The position numbers were made by a program, and so were the translations under genes. Below are positions 43,932 to 52,147 of a stretch of 64,000 nucleotides of DNA, piece by piece. The stretch's first letter is position 1. Every line of letters begins with the position of its first letter. This DNA is from JANQHS01 sp965267505 (lineage in GTDB: Bacteria; Bacteroidota; Bacteroidia; Cytophagales; CCMP332), in NCBI GenBank assembly GCA_965267505.1, contig OZ254081.1, forward strand, positions 2,046,001 to 2,110,000, given 5' to 3'. The notes beneath the pieces were generated by a model. That model did not search any database, was not told where the DNA came from, and saw nothing but the letters and a program-made list of their open reading frames with translations.

Positions 43932-44750
43932 TTAAGAGGGATCTTTATGAACGTGAACATCCATTTGAGGGAATGGAATATTGATACCTTCCTTGTTGAA
44001 TGTCTCAAAAACTTTTTTGTTCATCGAAAAGAAAACGTCCCAATAATCAGGAGCATTGACCCATGCTCGCAGCACAAAATTTACCGAGCTGTCCGCCAGC
44101 TCTGAAAGTGCGACAAATACTTCAGGGTCCTTTAATATTCTTGAGTCCTCATCAGCAAGATTCTTCAAAAGGGCCATTGCTTTTTCATGATCATCTCCGT
44201 AACCGATTCCAAAGGTCCAGTCCACTCTTCTCTTTGGTTCCGTACTATAATTCACCATGGAAGAGGTAGACAAACCGCCATTAGGAATGAATATTGTTTT
44301 GTTATCTGGGGTCTTCAGTATGGTATTGAATATCTGGATCTCTTTTACGCTGCCGGTAAATCCCTGGGCCTCGATCACATCACCCGGCTTAAATGGCTTA
44401 AAAACCAACAGCATTACCCCACCTGCAAAATTTTGGAGAGTGCCTGATAAGGCCATGCCTACCGCAAGTCCTGCCGCACCTAAAATTGCGATGAAGGATG
44501 TCATTTCGATCCCAAGCATTCCCAGCACGCTGATAACAAGCATTACCCTCAATAGGGTATTGGCAATTCCTTTTATGAAAGGAGTTAATGAAGCATCCGT
44601 GTTGCTTTTGGTTAGAACTCTACCAATAGCAGATGAGATGGCTTTTATTACCCAAGAGCCTATAATATAGACTGCAAGGGCTCCCAAAACTTTGGGTCCA
44701 TATTCTATTCCAAGTTGGATAAGCTGGTCGAGCAGGTTTGAGATTTCCAT
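43932..44750 (-). CDS. Small-conductance mechanosensitive channel (MscS family)
   Basis: 272 aa from the ATG at 44750 (MEISNLL); a longer frame to 44816 lacks family similarity. Three membrane segments lie at about 22-42, 63-82 and 88-112. The pore-lining TM3 contains GAAGLAVGMALSGTLQNFAGGVMLLVFKPFKPGDVIEAQG, split here into the Gly/Ala helix and the cytoplasmic beta-domain start. PDNKTIFIPNG and the Phe-Pro-rich C-terminus (INIPFPQMDVHVHK) are intact. It relieves osmotic pressure in the inner membrane. Full length for the small MscS type. Confidence 0.94.
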   Translation of the reverse strand: MEISNLLDQLIQLGIEYGPKVLGALAVYIIGSWVIKAISSAIGRVLTKSNTDASLTPFIKGIANTLLRVMLVISVLGMLGIEMTSFIAILGAAGLAVGMALSGTLQNFAGGVMLLVFKPFKPGDVIEAQGFTGSVKEIQIFNTILKTPDNKTIFIPNGGLSTSSMVNYSTEPKRRVDWTFGIGYGDDHEKAMALLKNLADEDSRILKDPEVFVALSELADSSVNFVLRAWVNAPDYWDVFFSMNKKVFETFNKEGINIPFPQMDVHVHKDPS

Positions 44751-44873
44751 TATGCTAAGTTTTGTTTTCTCAGGAATTAATTGGCCGGCAAATTTATTGC
44801 AAGCAGGAAATTTCAAACCATAAAACTCAATCTATTAAGGCCTTACATAAGATTATTCCTTTTTTTTCCGTTT

Positions 44874-45170
44874 TCAACTTCCAGCGAAAGGACTTCCAAA
44901 TAATCCTACCGCGAGCTCTCCCCAGATAATAGCCAAGGTCAAAACCAATAAGATTATCAGGAGTATTCTCCTTTTTGAATCTTTTACGATCGCATTTATC
45001 AGTTCTCCAACACCAATTGTTCCAGTCAATAATATTCCTGCCACCAGAAAGTCCATTCTGCTCCAATTTACTTCTGAGGAAAAATTCATGCTTATCAATG
45101 GAATGAATAGGATGCCGCTAATGACAAGGGTCCATAAGATCAATCTGTGTTTTAATATGTTAAAATTCAT
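44874..45170 (-). CDS. Small membrane protein of the HTH cassette
   Basis: 98 aa with three predicted membrane segments (about 11-29, 40-58 and 68-90). Begins MNFNILKHRLILWTLVISG; no recognised family. It lies 17 bp downstream of the winged-helix regulator and in the same orientation. An alternative overlapping frame (44827-45066) is less hydrophobic and was not chosen. Likely a membrane partner of the larger membrane protein encoded upstream. Confidence 0.65.
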   Translation of the reverse strand: MNFNILKHRLILWTLVISGILFIPLISMNFSSEVNWSRMDFLVAGILLTGTIGVGELINAIVKDSKRRILLIILLVLTLAIIWGELAVGLFGSPFAGS

Positions 45171-45187
45171 AGCTGTTGTTTTTGTTT

Positions 45188-45478
45188 TTAGATAAGTAGT
45201 TTCTCAATTGCCTTGAGATGTTTTTTGAATGCTTTTTTGCCCGTTGATGTGGCGAAGTATTTTGTGTTTGGCTTTCTTCCTAAGAATTCTTTCTTGAATC
45301 CTATGTAGTCCTGTTTTTCAAGTGCTTTTAGGTGACTGGCAAGGTTTCCATCCGTTACTTCCAGAAGACCCTTTAGAGAGTTAAAATCGATTTGGTCGTT
45401 GACCATCAGGGATGACATAATGCCCAGTCTAACCTTATTTTCAAAGGCCTTATCAAGGTCCTGCAGGATATCTTTCAC
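45188..45478 (-). CDS. Winged-helix transcriptional regulator (HTH_34 type)
   Basis: 96 aa from the GTG at 45478, which overlaps the upstream stop as GTGA and matches the family length; a longer frame to 45544 lies within the upstream gene. DKAFENKVRLGIMSSLMV, then DFNSLKGLLEVTDGNLASHLKALEKQDYIGFKKEF and the wing GRKPNTKYFATSTGKKAF, are typical of the HTH_34/MarR-like family. It probably represses its own cassette through the inverted repeat at 46100. Confidence 0.87.
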   Translation of the reverse strand: MKDILQDLDKAFENKVRLGIMSSLMVNDQIDFNSLKGLLEVTDGNLASHLKALEKQDYIGFKKEFLGRKPNTKYFATSTGKKAFKKHLKAIEKLLI

Positions 45479-46092
45479 GGTTTCTTGCTCAGGTGCATCA
45501 TCACTCCATAAATCATATGTAGCAATCCAAATCCTATGGCCCAAATGGCAATTGAAAGTTCAAGGAAGAGGAACGAGATCAAGCCCAGGCATAATTCCAA
45601 AATTCCAAGGCTTTGGATCTGGGGTAATGTGAATTTGCTGGCATTTACCAGGGCCAATCCATAAAAAACAAGGGTAAATGGAGCAAGGAGTGAAATATAT
45701 CCTTGCGAAAGGAAAACCAGACATATTATTCCCCCTGCTAGTAAAGGGAGGGCAAGGTGAAAAAGCAACCGTTTGGTATGAAAGTCCCAGGCCTGTTGTC
45801 CCTCTTTTTTCGTCTGTCTTGTGGTAAGAAAGATTACCGTTCCAATTGACAAAACCAGTGTAATGGATGCGATGACCAAAAGATTTGTGGATCGGGTAGG
45901 GATTAGAATAATTCTTTCCCAGCCTAAAGAATCGATTGAACCATAAACAGTTCGGTAGGAAAAGAAAGCTGCGATCAAAGCATAGATTCCTACGAGTATT
46001 CCGGAAAGACCACTTAGAGAAGCAAATCGTGAAGATTTGTTCATGATATCCTTGATCTCCTTTATGTCCCCTATATATTTTTCTTTTTCCAT
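45475..46092 (-). CDS. Polytopic membrane protein of the HTH cassette
   Basis: 205 aa with six or seven hydrophobic segments (about 25-48, 68-90, 108-127, 130-150, 160-178 and 180-198). A short charged N-terminus (EKEKYIGDIKEIKDIM) is cytosolic. No enzyme motif was seen. First gene of a three-gene minus-strand cassette with the HTH regulator and a small membrane protein; it overlaps the regulator by 4 bp. A perfect inverted repeat begins 8 bp upstream of its start. Confidence 0.75.
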   Translation of the reverse strand: MEKEKYIGDIKEIKDIMNKSSRFASLSGLSGILVGIYALIAAFFSYRTVYGSIDSLGWERIILIPTRSTNLLVIASITLVLSIGTVIFLTTRQTKKEGQQAWDFHTKRLLFHLALPLLAGGIICLVFLSQGYISLLAPFTLVFYGLALVNASKFTLPQIQSLGILELCLGLISFLFLELSIAIWAIGFGLLHMIYGVMMHLSKKP

Positions 46093-46099
46093 TTAAAAG

Positions 46100-46118
46100 T
46101 ACTTTGAAATACAAAGTA
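46100..46118. promoter_or_regulatory. Candidate operator of the HTH/membrane cassette
   Basis: TACTTTG-AAATA-CAAAGTA, perfect 7-bp arms around a 5-bp spacer, centred 17 bp upstream of the cassette start codon (46092). Its size and symmetry fit a dimeric winged-helix protein such as the one encoded in the cassette. Confidence 0.6.
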
Positions 46119-46177
46119 AATGGAAATTATGATCATAAGCAATAGGCTCAAGGACTAAATGGGTAATTTTAAGGAGT

Positions 46178-47350
46178 ATGATCGCAAGATTTACATACTG
46201 TTTCCTTTTATCTCTGGGGTCTCTTTTTGGCCAGGGATATATCGCTGGTCAATCTTACTTAGATACTACGGGTTATGTAGAGTACCTGCCCGGAACAATG
46301 CCAATCATTATATCAGCCCCTCATGGAGGTTATTTGGAACCAGCACATATTCCAGACAGGAATTGTACGGGCTGTGTCTATGTCCGGGATGGATTTACCC
46401 AAGAGTTGGCCAGGGAAGTTAGGGATGCGTTTGTTGATGGATATGGGTGTGCACCACATGTAATCATTAATCTTTTGCATAGAAAAAAATTCGATGCAAA
46501 TCGAGACATAGTGGAAGCGGCGAATGGAAATCCAACCGTCGAGGCCAGCTGGTATGCATACCATCAATTTATCGATACGGCAAAATCGCTGATCCTTCAA
46601 AATCATAATAGAGGCATTTTTTATGATTTTCATGGTCATGGACATTCGATTCAAAGACTTGAAATAGGATATACCCTGAGCAAGGCTGAGTTACAGTTAG
46701 CTGACTCTGTATTAGATACACAAACATTGATACTTGAAAGTAGCATCAGGTCTCTTGCCGATAGCAATCAAAATTCGTATTCTCATTCGGAATTGATACG
46801 GGGTCCTGATAGTTTTGGAAGTTTACTCCACAACCAGGGCTACCCCGTAGTTCCAAGCTCTTCAATTCCTTTCCCGCTTAATTCAGAGCCCTATTTTACA
46901 GGGGGATACAATACCCGCCGACATGGATCCAGATTTTCTGGAGTTTTTGATGGGATTCAAATTGAATGCAATCAGAGCATCAGATTTGATGAGGTGGCAA
47001 GAGCTGATTTTGTCCCAAATTTGACAAAGGGAATTTTTGAGCACTATATCACACACTACGATTCTGTCTTGGATCTAAATCCGTGTGGGATAACTGCTTT
47101 GGTTGAATCTCAGTATCAGGATTACTCAGTAGAGGTGTTTCCTAACCCTTTTGCAAATGAAATAGTATTGGATGGATTGGATAATGATGCTCAATTGTTC
47201 CTTTATGATTTGAATGGTAAAAAATATTCTTACCAGATTTCTAAGGATGAAAAAGTTCTTTTAGAAGGAATTCCTTCAGGTCCCTATTTGGCGATTATTT
47301 CAAGAGATGGAGTAAAAATCTTTTCCAGGATATTGATCAAACGACCATGA
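46178..47350 (+). CDS. Secreted N-formylglutamate amidohydrolase-like protein with T9SS sorting domain
   Basis: 390 aa. Signal peptide about 1-20 (GSLFGQG). The body matches the FGase fold by ISAPHGGYLEP (His of APHGG, 47-51), HRKKFDANRD (101-110) and YDFHGHGHSIQRLE (149-162), a Zn-binding plan resembling M14-like amidohydrolases. The C-terminal ~75 residues (VEVFPNPFANE ... LFLYDLNGKK ... GPYLAIISRDG) form a type A T9SS sorting domain, so it should act outside the cell, unlike classical histidine-degradation FGase. Substrate unknown. AAGGAG sits 1 base before the ATG, too near for normal Shine-Dalgarno use. Confidence 0.83.
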   Translation: MIARFTYCFLLSLGSLFGQGYIAGQSYLDTTGYVEYLPGTMPIIISAPHGGYLEPAHIPDRNCTGCVYVRDGFTQELAREVRDAFVDGYGCAPHVIINLLHRKKFDANRDIVEAANGNPTVEASWYAYHQFIDTAKSLILQNHNRGIFYDFHGHGHSIQRLEIGYTLSKAELQLADSVLDTQTLILESSIRSLADSNQNSYSHSELIRGPDSFGSLLHNQGYPVVPSSSIPFPLNSEPYFTGGYNTRRHGSRFSGVFDGIQIECNQSIRFDEVARADFVPNLTKGIFEHYITHYDSVLDLNPCGITALVESQYQDYSVEVFPNPFANEIVLDGLDNDAQLFLYDLNGKKYSYQISKDEKVLLEGIPSGPYLAIISRDGVKIFSRILIKRP

Positions 47351-47715
47351 CAAAGCGACTTTTTATTGAAAAACCTATAAGTATGAAAACTCTTTCATAT
47401 GCTTTGCTTCCTTGATTCTTGCACCTTGCTCCTAGATGAGAGATTCAGCCATAATTCGATACCTAGAATCAGCAGGTGTAATTGGTGTTGAAAGTCAATT
47501 AATTGTTTCAAAGAATGGAGAGGAGCTGAAAGTATTAGCCCTCAATGATATTGGTACCGGAAAAAAGCAAGGGCATATATTTCCAAGGTCTGCATTCTCC
47601 ATCAAAAGGTTCTACTGTAGTTAGTTGACCAGTGGACCTAGATCAAAATTGCTTGATTATTAGTGGATCAAATATGACCAACAGTACTTCATTCATTTCG
47701 AATTTTGACGTTGCA
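47351..47715. other. Intergenic gap with no supported gene
   Basis: A 365-bp gap between two convergent genes. Holds a stem-loop TATGAAA-ACTC-TTTCATA (47382-47399), without a T-tract, and a 62-codon open frame (47436-47624) that resembles nothing I recognise and has no clear promoter. Possibly decayed sequence. Confidence 0.4.
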
Positions 47716-48978
47716 CTATTCTTTGACAGATAGATTCATTTTGTCAAAATCCAAAAATACACTGTACGGTCTAAAAAATGAGTGAGAGATCAGTCCGCCA
47801 ATCCTATACCCTTGAGAATATTCCAAAGACTCTGGAAATGCACCATACAATCCTATGATTGGCCCCTTACTTTTTATTGGACCCAATGAAAGCTCGTTTA
47901 TTGAAAATGGAGTTACGCTCACAGTTCCTCCTCCACCCTGACCTTCGAAGGAGCCTTCAAGATTCAATTTGATGTCTGCATCTTTTAATGTTGAAAAAGG
48001 ACTGGTAAAACCAGCACCTGCCATCCCATTATCCACTATGAACAACTGATCTGGAGAATTATTGATGCTCCCTCTCGCTAAGATTAGGTGGTCGGCACCC
48101 AACCAAAATGGAACCATCTTTTCCTGATCAGAATTAAATGGAAGACCCCGTTGATAGAGTTTTAAGTATCCGTTTTTGTAATCAAGAATTACATTGAAAT
48201 GATACAATAATGTGGTTCCCAGTATTCCTGAAACTACCTTGCCTCCAACAGCCGGAGAGTATTGCTTTGTGCTTTGAATGTGAACTGGAAGGTTTTTAAT
48301 TTCTAACTCACCTAAAGAAAGATCCCGTAAAACTCCATATTGAAATTTTGCTTTCTTCCCCGCGGCATAAATCCCTTCTGTTTCCCCAAAAACTTTTATC
48401 TCAACTTCTTCAGCAACATCAGTATCGATTATTGTTTCACCAGCTCCGGTGTCTATTATGAAGAGATACTCTTTTCCATTGATGGTAACTACTACTGAAG
48501 GAAGAAAATCGATGGTTTCCAGCCTTAGGTTAACTTGCTTAAAGTCTCTTTTGAAATAGTTTGGAGGAATTTCCTGATTCGTGATATGAGTTAGTTGCTC
48601 CACTCTCGACTGATTTCCAAGCCTTTTTAGCATAGGAAGAAGTTCCTCAAAACGGTCTTTTCGATAAAGGGCTTCAATCAACAGTTTGATTGCGGAGGTA
48701 TCATTTGGGTTGATGGTTAAATGACTTTTTAGTAGCTCATAACAGTAATCAAGTCGATTAGCCAGCAATAAATTTTGAGCTCTTAATAAGATAGCATCTC
48801 TTGATTCCAGGTCTTTAGTTTGGGGTTGTTCAAGAATCTCTAGCGATTTTGAAAAGTCTCCTGAAGAAAAATAAGTTTTTGCCGAGTCCAGCGAGTAGTT
48901 ATCCTGAGCCACAAGTGATTCGGAAAACCAAACAAAACAGTAAAGCAGGGTTGTTATTTGTAGATGGAAAGTCCTCAT
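47716..48978 (-). CDS. TPR-containing secreted aspartyl protease-like protein
   Basis: 420 aa. Signal peptide about 1-24 (SLVAQ). Residues 26-130 are TPR-like helices (SAKTYFSSGDFSKSLEILE, then LTINPNDTSAIKLLIEALYRKDRFEELL). The rest is a double retropepsin-type aspartyl protease: first lobe FIIDTGAGETIID (Asp176 in DTG) and GILGTTLLYHFNVILDY; second lobe FIVDNGMAGAGF (Asp316, DNG instead of DTG) and GGLISHSFFRPYSVFLDF. It is predicted to be periplasmic or surface-exposed. Divergent from the ToxR-like regulator, 97 bp away. Confidence 0.85.
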   Translation of the reverse strand: MRTFHLQITTLLYCFVWFSESLVAQDNYSLDSAKTYFSSGDFSKSLEILEQPQTKDLESRDAILLRAQNLLLANRLDYCYELLKSHLTINPNDTSAIKLLIEALYRKDRFEELLPMLKRLGNQSRVEQLTHITNQEIPPNYFKRDFKQVNLRLETIDFLPSVVVTINGKEYLFIIDTGAGETIIDTDVAEEVEIKVFGETEGIYAAGKKAKFQYGVLRDLSLGELEIKNLPVHIQSTKQYSPAVGGKVVSGILGTTLLYHFNVILDYKNGYLKLYQRGLPFNSDQEKMVPFWLGADHLILARGSINNSPDQLFIVDNGMAGAGFTSPFSTLKDADIKLNLEGSFEGQGGGGTVSVTPFSINELSLGPIKSKGPIIGLYGAFPESLEYSQGYRIGGLISHSFFRPYSVFLDFDKMNLSVKE

Positions 48979-49075
48979 AGTGTTTTTTTCCTTCCAAATA
49001 ATTAGATAGCCATTTATCTCTTAAAGATTTAATGTTTCTTTTTTGTTGATTTAATTAGAATAGAACAAAAGGCTT

Positions 49076-49720
49076 ATGGACTTTCAGGAACTAAGGAATT
49101 CAGATTTTATTATTGAGTCCAATATTCAGGTTTTTGGCTCCAGAAACTCAATAAAGATTGGCTCCGGCCGGGAGATTCGATTGCAACCTAGACAGGTTTC
49201 GGTGCTCGTTTTTTTATGTTCCCAAGCTGGTAAGATGGTTTCACGCCAATCTCTAAGGGAATTTGTTTGGAACGATTATTATACCGGTGATTTAGCCTTG
49301 AACCAGGCCATCTCAAAACTGAGGAGTTTGTTCAAAGCTGAGGGTATTCATGATGAACTCATTAAGACCATCCCCAAGAAAGGGTACATGCTGTGTAAAA
49401 AAGCAAAAAGGCTTAATCGGAATAAATACAAATTGGTTGCTCAAAGGGGATTTGCACTTATTGGGCTGATTTTGGTCCTTGCAATGATCTCACTAATCTT
49501 CTCTGTTAATGATGTTAGAAGCGTAAAAAGAACCAAAGAGGTCTATGTCTTCAAATCGGGTGATCATAAATCCAATCAAAAAATCAATAAAATAGTAGGG
49601 AGCTTGGACTTTGAAAAAGAACCTGAGGATAACTTGGAAATGGTAATAAAAAGCTTGAATTCTGATTCAACTTACAAGATCTCCGAGATAGGAGAATCAC
49701 AGTTGCTGATCGTAAACTGA
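49076..49720 (+). CDS. ToxR/CadC-like membrane-anchored winged-helix regulator
   Basis: 214 aa. An OmpR/PhoB-type winged helix at about 15-108 (REIRLQPRQVSVLVFLCSQAGKMVSR in pieces, VWNDYYTGDLALNQAISKLRSLF, TIPKKGYML) is followed by a basic linker, a single membrane helix (about 125-143) and a ~70-residue extracytoplasmic domain without recognisable fold. There is no receiver domain, so it should signal by the one-component ToxR/CadC mode. It diverges from the aspartyl-protease gene, a possible target or processor. Confidence 0.85.
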   Translation: MDFQELRNSDFIIESNIQVFGSRNSIKIGSGREIRLQPRQVSVLVFLCSQAGKMVSRQSLREFVWNDYYTGDLALNQAISKLRSLFKAEGIHDELIKTIPKKGYMLCKKAKRLNRNKYKLVAQRGFALIGLILVLAMISLIFSVNDVRSVKRTKEVYVFKSGDHKSNQKINKIVGSLDFEKEPEDNLEMVIKSLNSDSTYKISEIGESQLLIVN

Positions 49721-49735
49721 GAAAAGTATTTTCAC

Positions 49736-50554
49736 CTAGTAAGATTCCTTTTCCCCAGGAAAATCTCCTGACTTCACATCTTTAATATAGGCACCGACGG
49801 CATCCAGGATGGTATTCTTTAAGTCAGCATATTGTCGTAAAAACCTTGGCTTGAAATCCTGTGTAATCCCCAGCATGTCGTGGGTAACAAGTACCTGACC
49901 ATCGACCTCAGATCCTGCTCCAATACCGATAACCGGAATTTTTAAATTCGAAGAAACTTCCTTTGCCAGGTGACCAGGAATTTTTTCTAAAACCAATGCA
50001 AAGCAGCCGCATTCCTCGAGAAGCTTAGCATCTTCAACCAGTTTTTTTGCCTCTGCTTCTTCCTTGGCTCTTACTTCATAGGTTCCGAATTTGTAGATCG
50101 ACTGAGGTGTTAGCCCCAAATGACCCATAACCGGAACACCTGCACTCAACACTCTTGAAACCGATTCTTTCACCTCGACTCCTCCTTCCATTTTTACTGC
50201 ATGGGCACCGCTTTCCTTCATTATTCGTATTGCTGATCTCAAGGCCTCTGAGCTATTGCCCTGATAAGAACCAAAAGGTATATCAACCACTACCAATGCG
50301 CGATCAACTCCACGAACCACTGATGAGGCATGGTAGATCATTTGGTCCAGCGTAATGGGCAAGGTTGTTTCATGACCCGCAATTACATTGGAGGCTGAAT
50401 CCCCTACAAGAAGCACATCAATTCCGGTTGCATCGAGAATTCCAGCCATAGAGAAATCATAAGCTGTGAGCATAGAAATCTTTTCCCCACGCTCCTTCAT
50501 TTCCATGAGGCGATGAGTGGTGACCTTCTTTTCTCTGTTATTAGCTGCAGACAT
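49736..50554 (-). CDS. panB: 3-methyl-2-oxobutanoate hydroxymethyltransferase
   Basis: 272 aa. First committed step of pantothenate (CoA) synthesis. TIM-barrel signatures are LTAYDFSMAGI, DVLLVGDSASNVIAGH, VVVDIPFGSY, AVKMEGG, GHLGLTPQS and IPVIGIGAGSEVDGQVLV. Metal and substrate residues of the DSxxNV and GAG loops are intact. It lies 15 bp from the convergent regulator gene with no terminator-like hairpin seen. A TAGCTTTG -7 box precedes it. Confidence 0.96.
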   Translation of the reverse strand: MSAANNREKKVTTHRLMEMKERGEKISMLTAYDFSMAGILDATGIDVLLVGDSASNVIAGHETTLPITLDQMIYHASSVVRGVDRALVVVDIPFGSYQGNSSEALRSAIRIMKESGAHAVKMEGGVEVKESVSRVLSAGVPVMGHLGLTPQSIYKFGTYEVRAKEEAEAKKLVEDAKLLEECGCFALVLEKIPGHLAKEVSSNLKIPVIGIGAGSEVDGQVLVTHDMLGITQDFKPRFLRQYADLKNTILDAVGAYIKDVKSGDFPGEKESY

Positions 50555-50570
50555 AATCCGTGATTTGAGG

Positions 50571-50578
50571 CAAAGCTA
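50571..50578 (-). promoter_or_regulatory. Candidate -7 box for panB
   Basis: Reads TAGCTTTG on the minus strand, an exact TAnnTTTG match 16 bp upstream of the panB ATG, the same octamer and distance as for pruA. Confidence 0.55.
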
Positions 50579-50770
50579 ATACCTATTAAAGGGAACTATA
50601 CCTCCTTTTTTGGCAAATTTCAAGGATTATTTATGTTCATAATCGACCAAAATTGTACATTTTTGGACGCATTTTGGGTTTAACAAATAATCTGAGCTGC
50701 CATTTTCTTTATTTTTTGGGTCTTATGCCCTTGGCACTTTTTTTATTGAAGTCCATTAAAAGATTAGATT

Positions 50771-52147
50771 TTGAGCGAGAAAAAAGGAAAGGTCCTTATC
50801 GTTGACGACGATGAGGATGTCTTATTGGCCGGAAAGCTTTTATTAAAGAAGCAGGATTGGGATGTGGATATTGAAAAAAATCCGAAGAAGATCCCATTTC
50901 TTTTAAATAATGACAGCTATGATGTGATCCTGCTGGATATGAATTACAGCAAGGACACAGCTAGTGGAAAGGAGGGCTTTGAGTGGCTTGCTAAGATCAT
51001 GGAGATGGATCCCAATGCGGTGGTGATCATGATCACGGCTTTCGGGGATGTATCCATGGCTGTAAGAGCGGTCAAGGAAGGTGCTACAGATTTTGTTATG
51101 AAGCCCTGGCAAAATGAAAAATTGCTGGCTACCATTTCCGCAGCTCAAAAACTGAGGAAGTCCTATAAAGAGGTCGATAACCTCAAACAAGCGAAAAAAA
51201 TACTGGTGGAAGACATTATTCAACCCAAGGAGATCCTTGGAGATAGTGATTCCATGAAGAATGTTTTCAGTATAATTTCCAAGGTAGCAGGAACAGACGC
51301 AAATGTTTTGATCCTTGGTGAGAATGGTACCGGGAAAGAACTGGTTGCAAGGGAATTGCACAGGCAATCCATGAGGTCTGAAAATCCTTTCGTCACCGTA
51401 GACATGGGGGCCTTAAGCGAGACTCTGTTTGAAAGCGAATTATTTGGCCATAAAAAAGGAGCCTACACGGATGCCAAAGAGGATAGGGCAGGCCGTTTTG
51501 AGGTGGCCAATGGGGGTAGCTTGTTTCTGGATGAAATAGGGAATCTTACTCCTCCACTTCAATCAAAACTCCTGACTGTTTTGCAGAACCGCACTGTAAC
51601 GAGATTGGGAACCAATACCCCAATTCCAATTGATATTAGACTTATCTGCGCCACCAACATGCCATTGCCAGAAATGGTAGACAAGAATGAATTCAGGCAA
51701 GACCTATTGTATAGAATTAATACTGTAGAGATTTACTTGCCACCATTGAGACAGAGATTGGATGACATGGAAATGTTGGGAGACCATTTCCTCAAGACCT
51801 ATTCGGCCAAGTATAGAAAACCCTTCAAAAAACTTGGAGCCGGTACCATAAAAAGTCTCAAGAGTTATCATTGGCCTGGTAATATCCGGGAATTCCAACA
51901 TGCCATTGAAAGGGCGATTATTATGTCGGAGAGTGGAGACCTTAGCCCGGATGATTTCTTCTTTTTGGCTCAGAAACCAGAGAGCAAGATCGAAGATGCG
52001 ATCGATTCTTTCAATCTCGATAATATGGAGAAGGCATTGATCCAGAAAGCGATCTCTAAGCACGGAGGAAATATTTCCAAAGCTGCAAAAGACCTGGGAC
52101 TGACAAGGGCATCCTTGTACAGGAGGTTAGAAAAGCATGGGCTTTAA
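50771..52147 (+). CDS. Sigma-54-dependent response regulator (NtrC/AtoC type)
   Basis: 458 aa from a TTG at 50771. A receiver domain (about 5-125, acidic VDDDED and phospho-acceptor Asp56 in VILLDMNYS) is followed by an AAA+ domain with Walker A GENGTGKE (183-190), the L1 loop GAYTDA (230-235, replacing GAFTGA), Walker B LFLDEI (251-256) and arginine-finger region, then a Fis-type HTH at about 425-458 (NISKAAKDLGLTRASLYRRLEKH). It activates sigma-54 promoters. Overlaps the cognate kinase by 11 bp. Confidence 0.95.
   Translation: MSEKKGKVLIVDDDEDVLLAGKLLLKKQDWDVDIEKNPKKIPFLLNNDSYDVILLDMNYSKDTASGKEGFEWLAKIMEMDPNAVVIMITAFGDVSMAVRAVKEGATDFVMKPWQNEKLLATISAAQKLRKSYKEVDNLKQAKKILVEDIIQPKEILGDSDSMKNVFSIISKVAGTDANVLILGENGTGKELVARELHRQSMRSENPFVTVDMGALSETLFESELFGHKKGAYTDAKEDRAGRFEVANGGSLFLDEIGNLTPPLQSKLLTVLQNRTVTRLGTNTPIPIDIRLICATNMPLPEMVDKNEFRQDLLYRINTVEIYLPPLRQRLDDMEMLGDHFLKTYSAKYRKPFKKLGAGTIKSLKSYHWPGNIREFQHAIERAIIMSESGDLSPDDFFFLAQKPESKIEDAIDSFNLDNMEKALIQKAISKHGGNISKAAKDLGLTRASLYRRLEKHGL

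Noticed and set aside
45560..46114. 184-codon frame overlapping the polytopic membrane protein in another register
   Set aside because: The alternative frame is rich in Cys, Trp and Phe without coherent membrane segments, and the chosen frame has clean hydrophobic helices and couples to the regulator by GTGA.
47436..47624. 62-codon open frame in the 365-bp gap
   Set aside because: No recognisable family, no promoter and no coupled neighbour; kept only as part of the gap description.
50732..50750. Sigma-54-like -24 element (TGGCAC) before the NtrC-type regulator
   Set aside because: The -12 half is missing: the position that should read GC reads AT, so the spacing and sequence do not fit a sigma-54 promoter.
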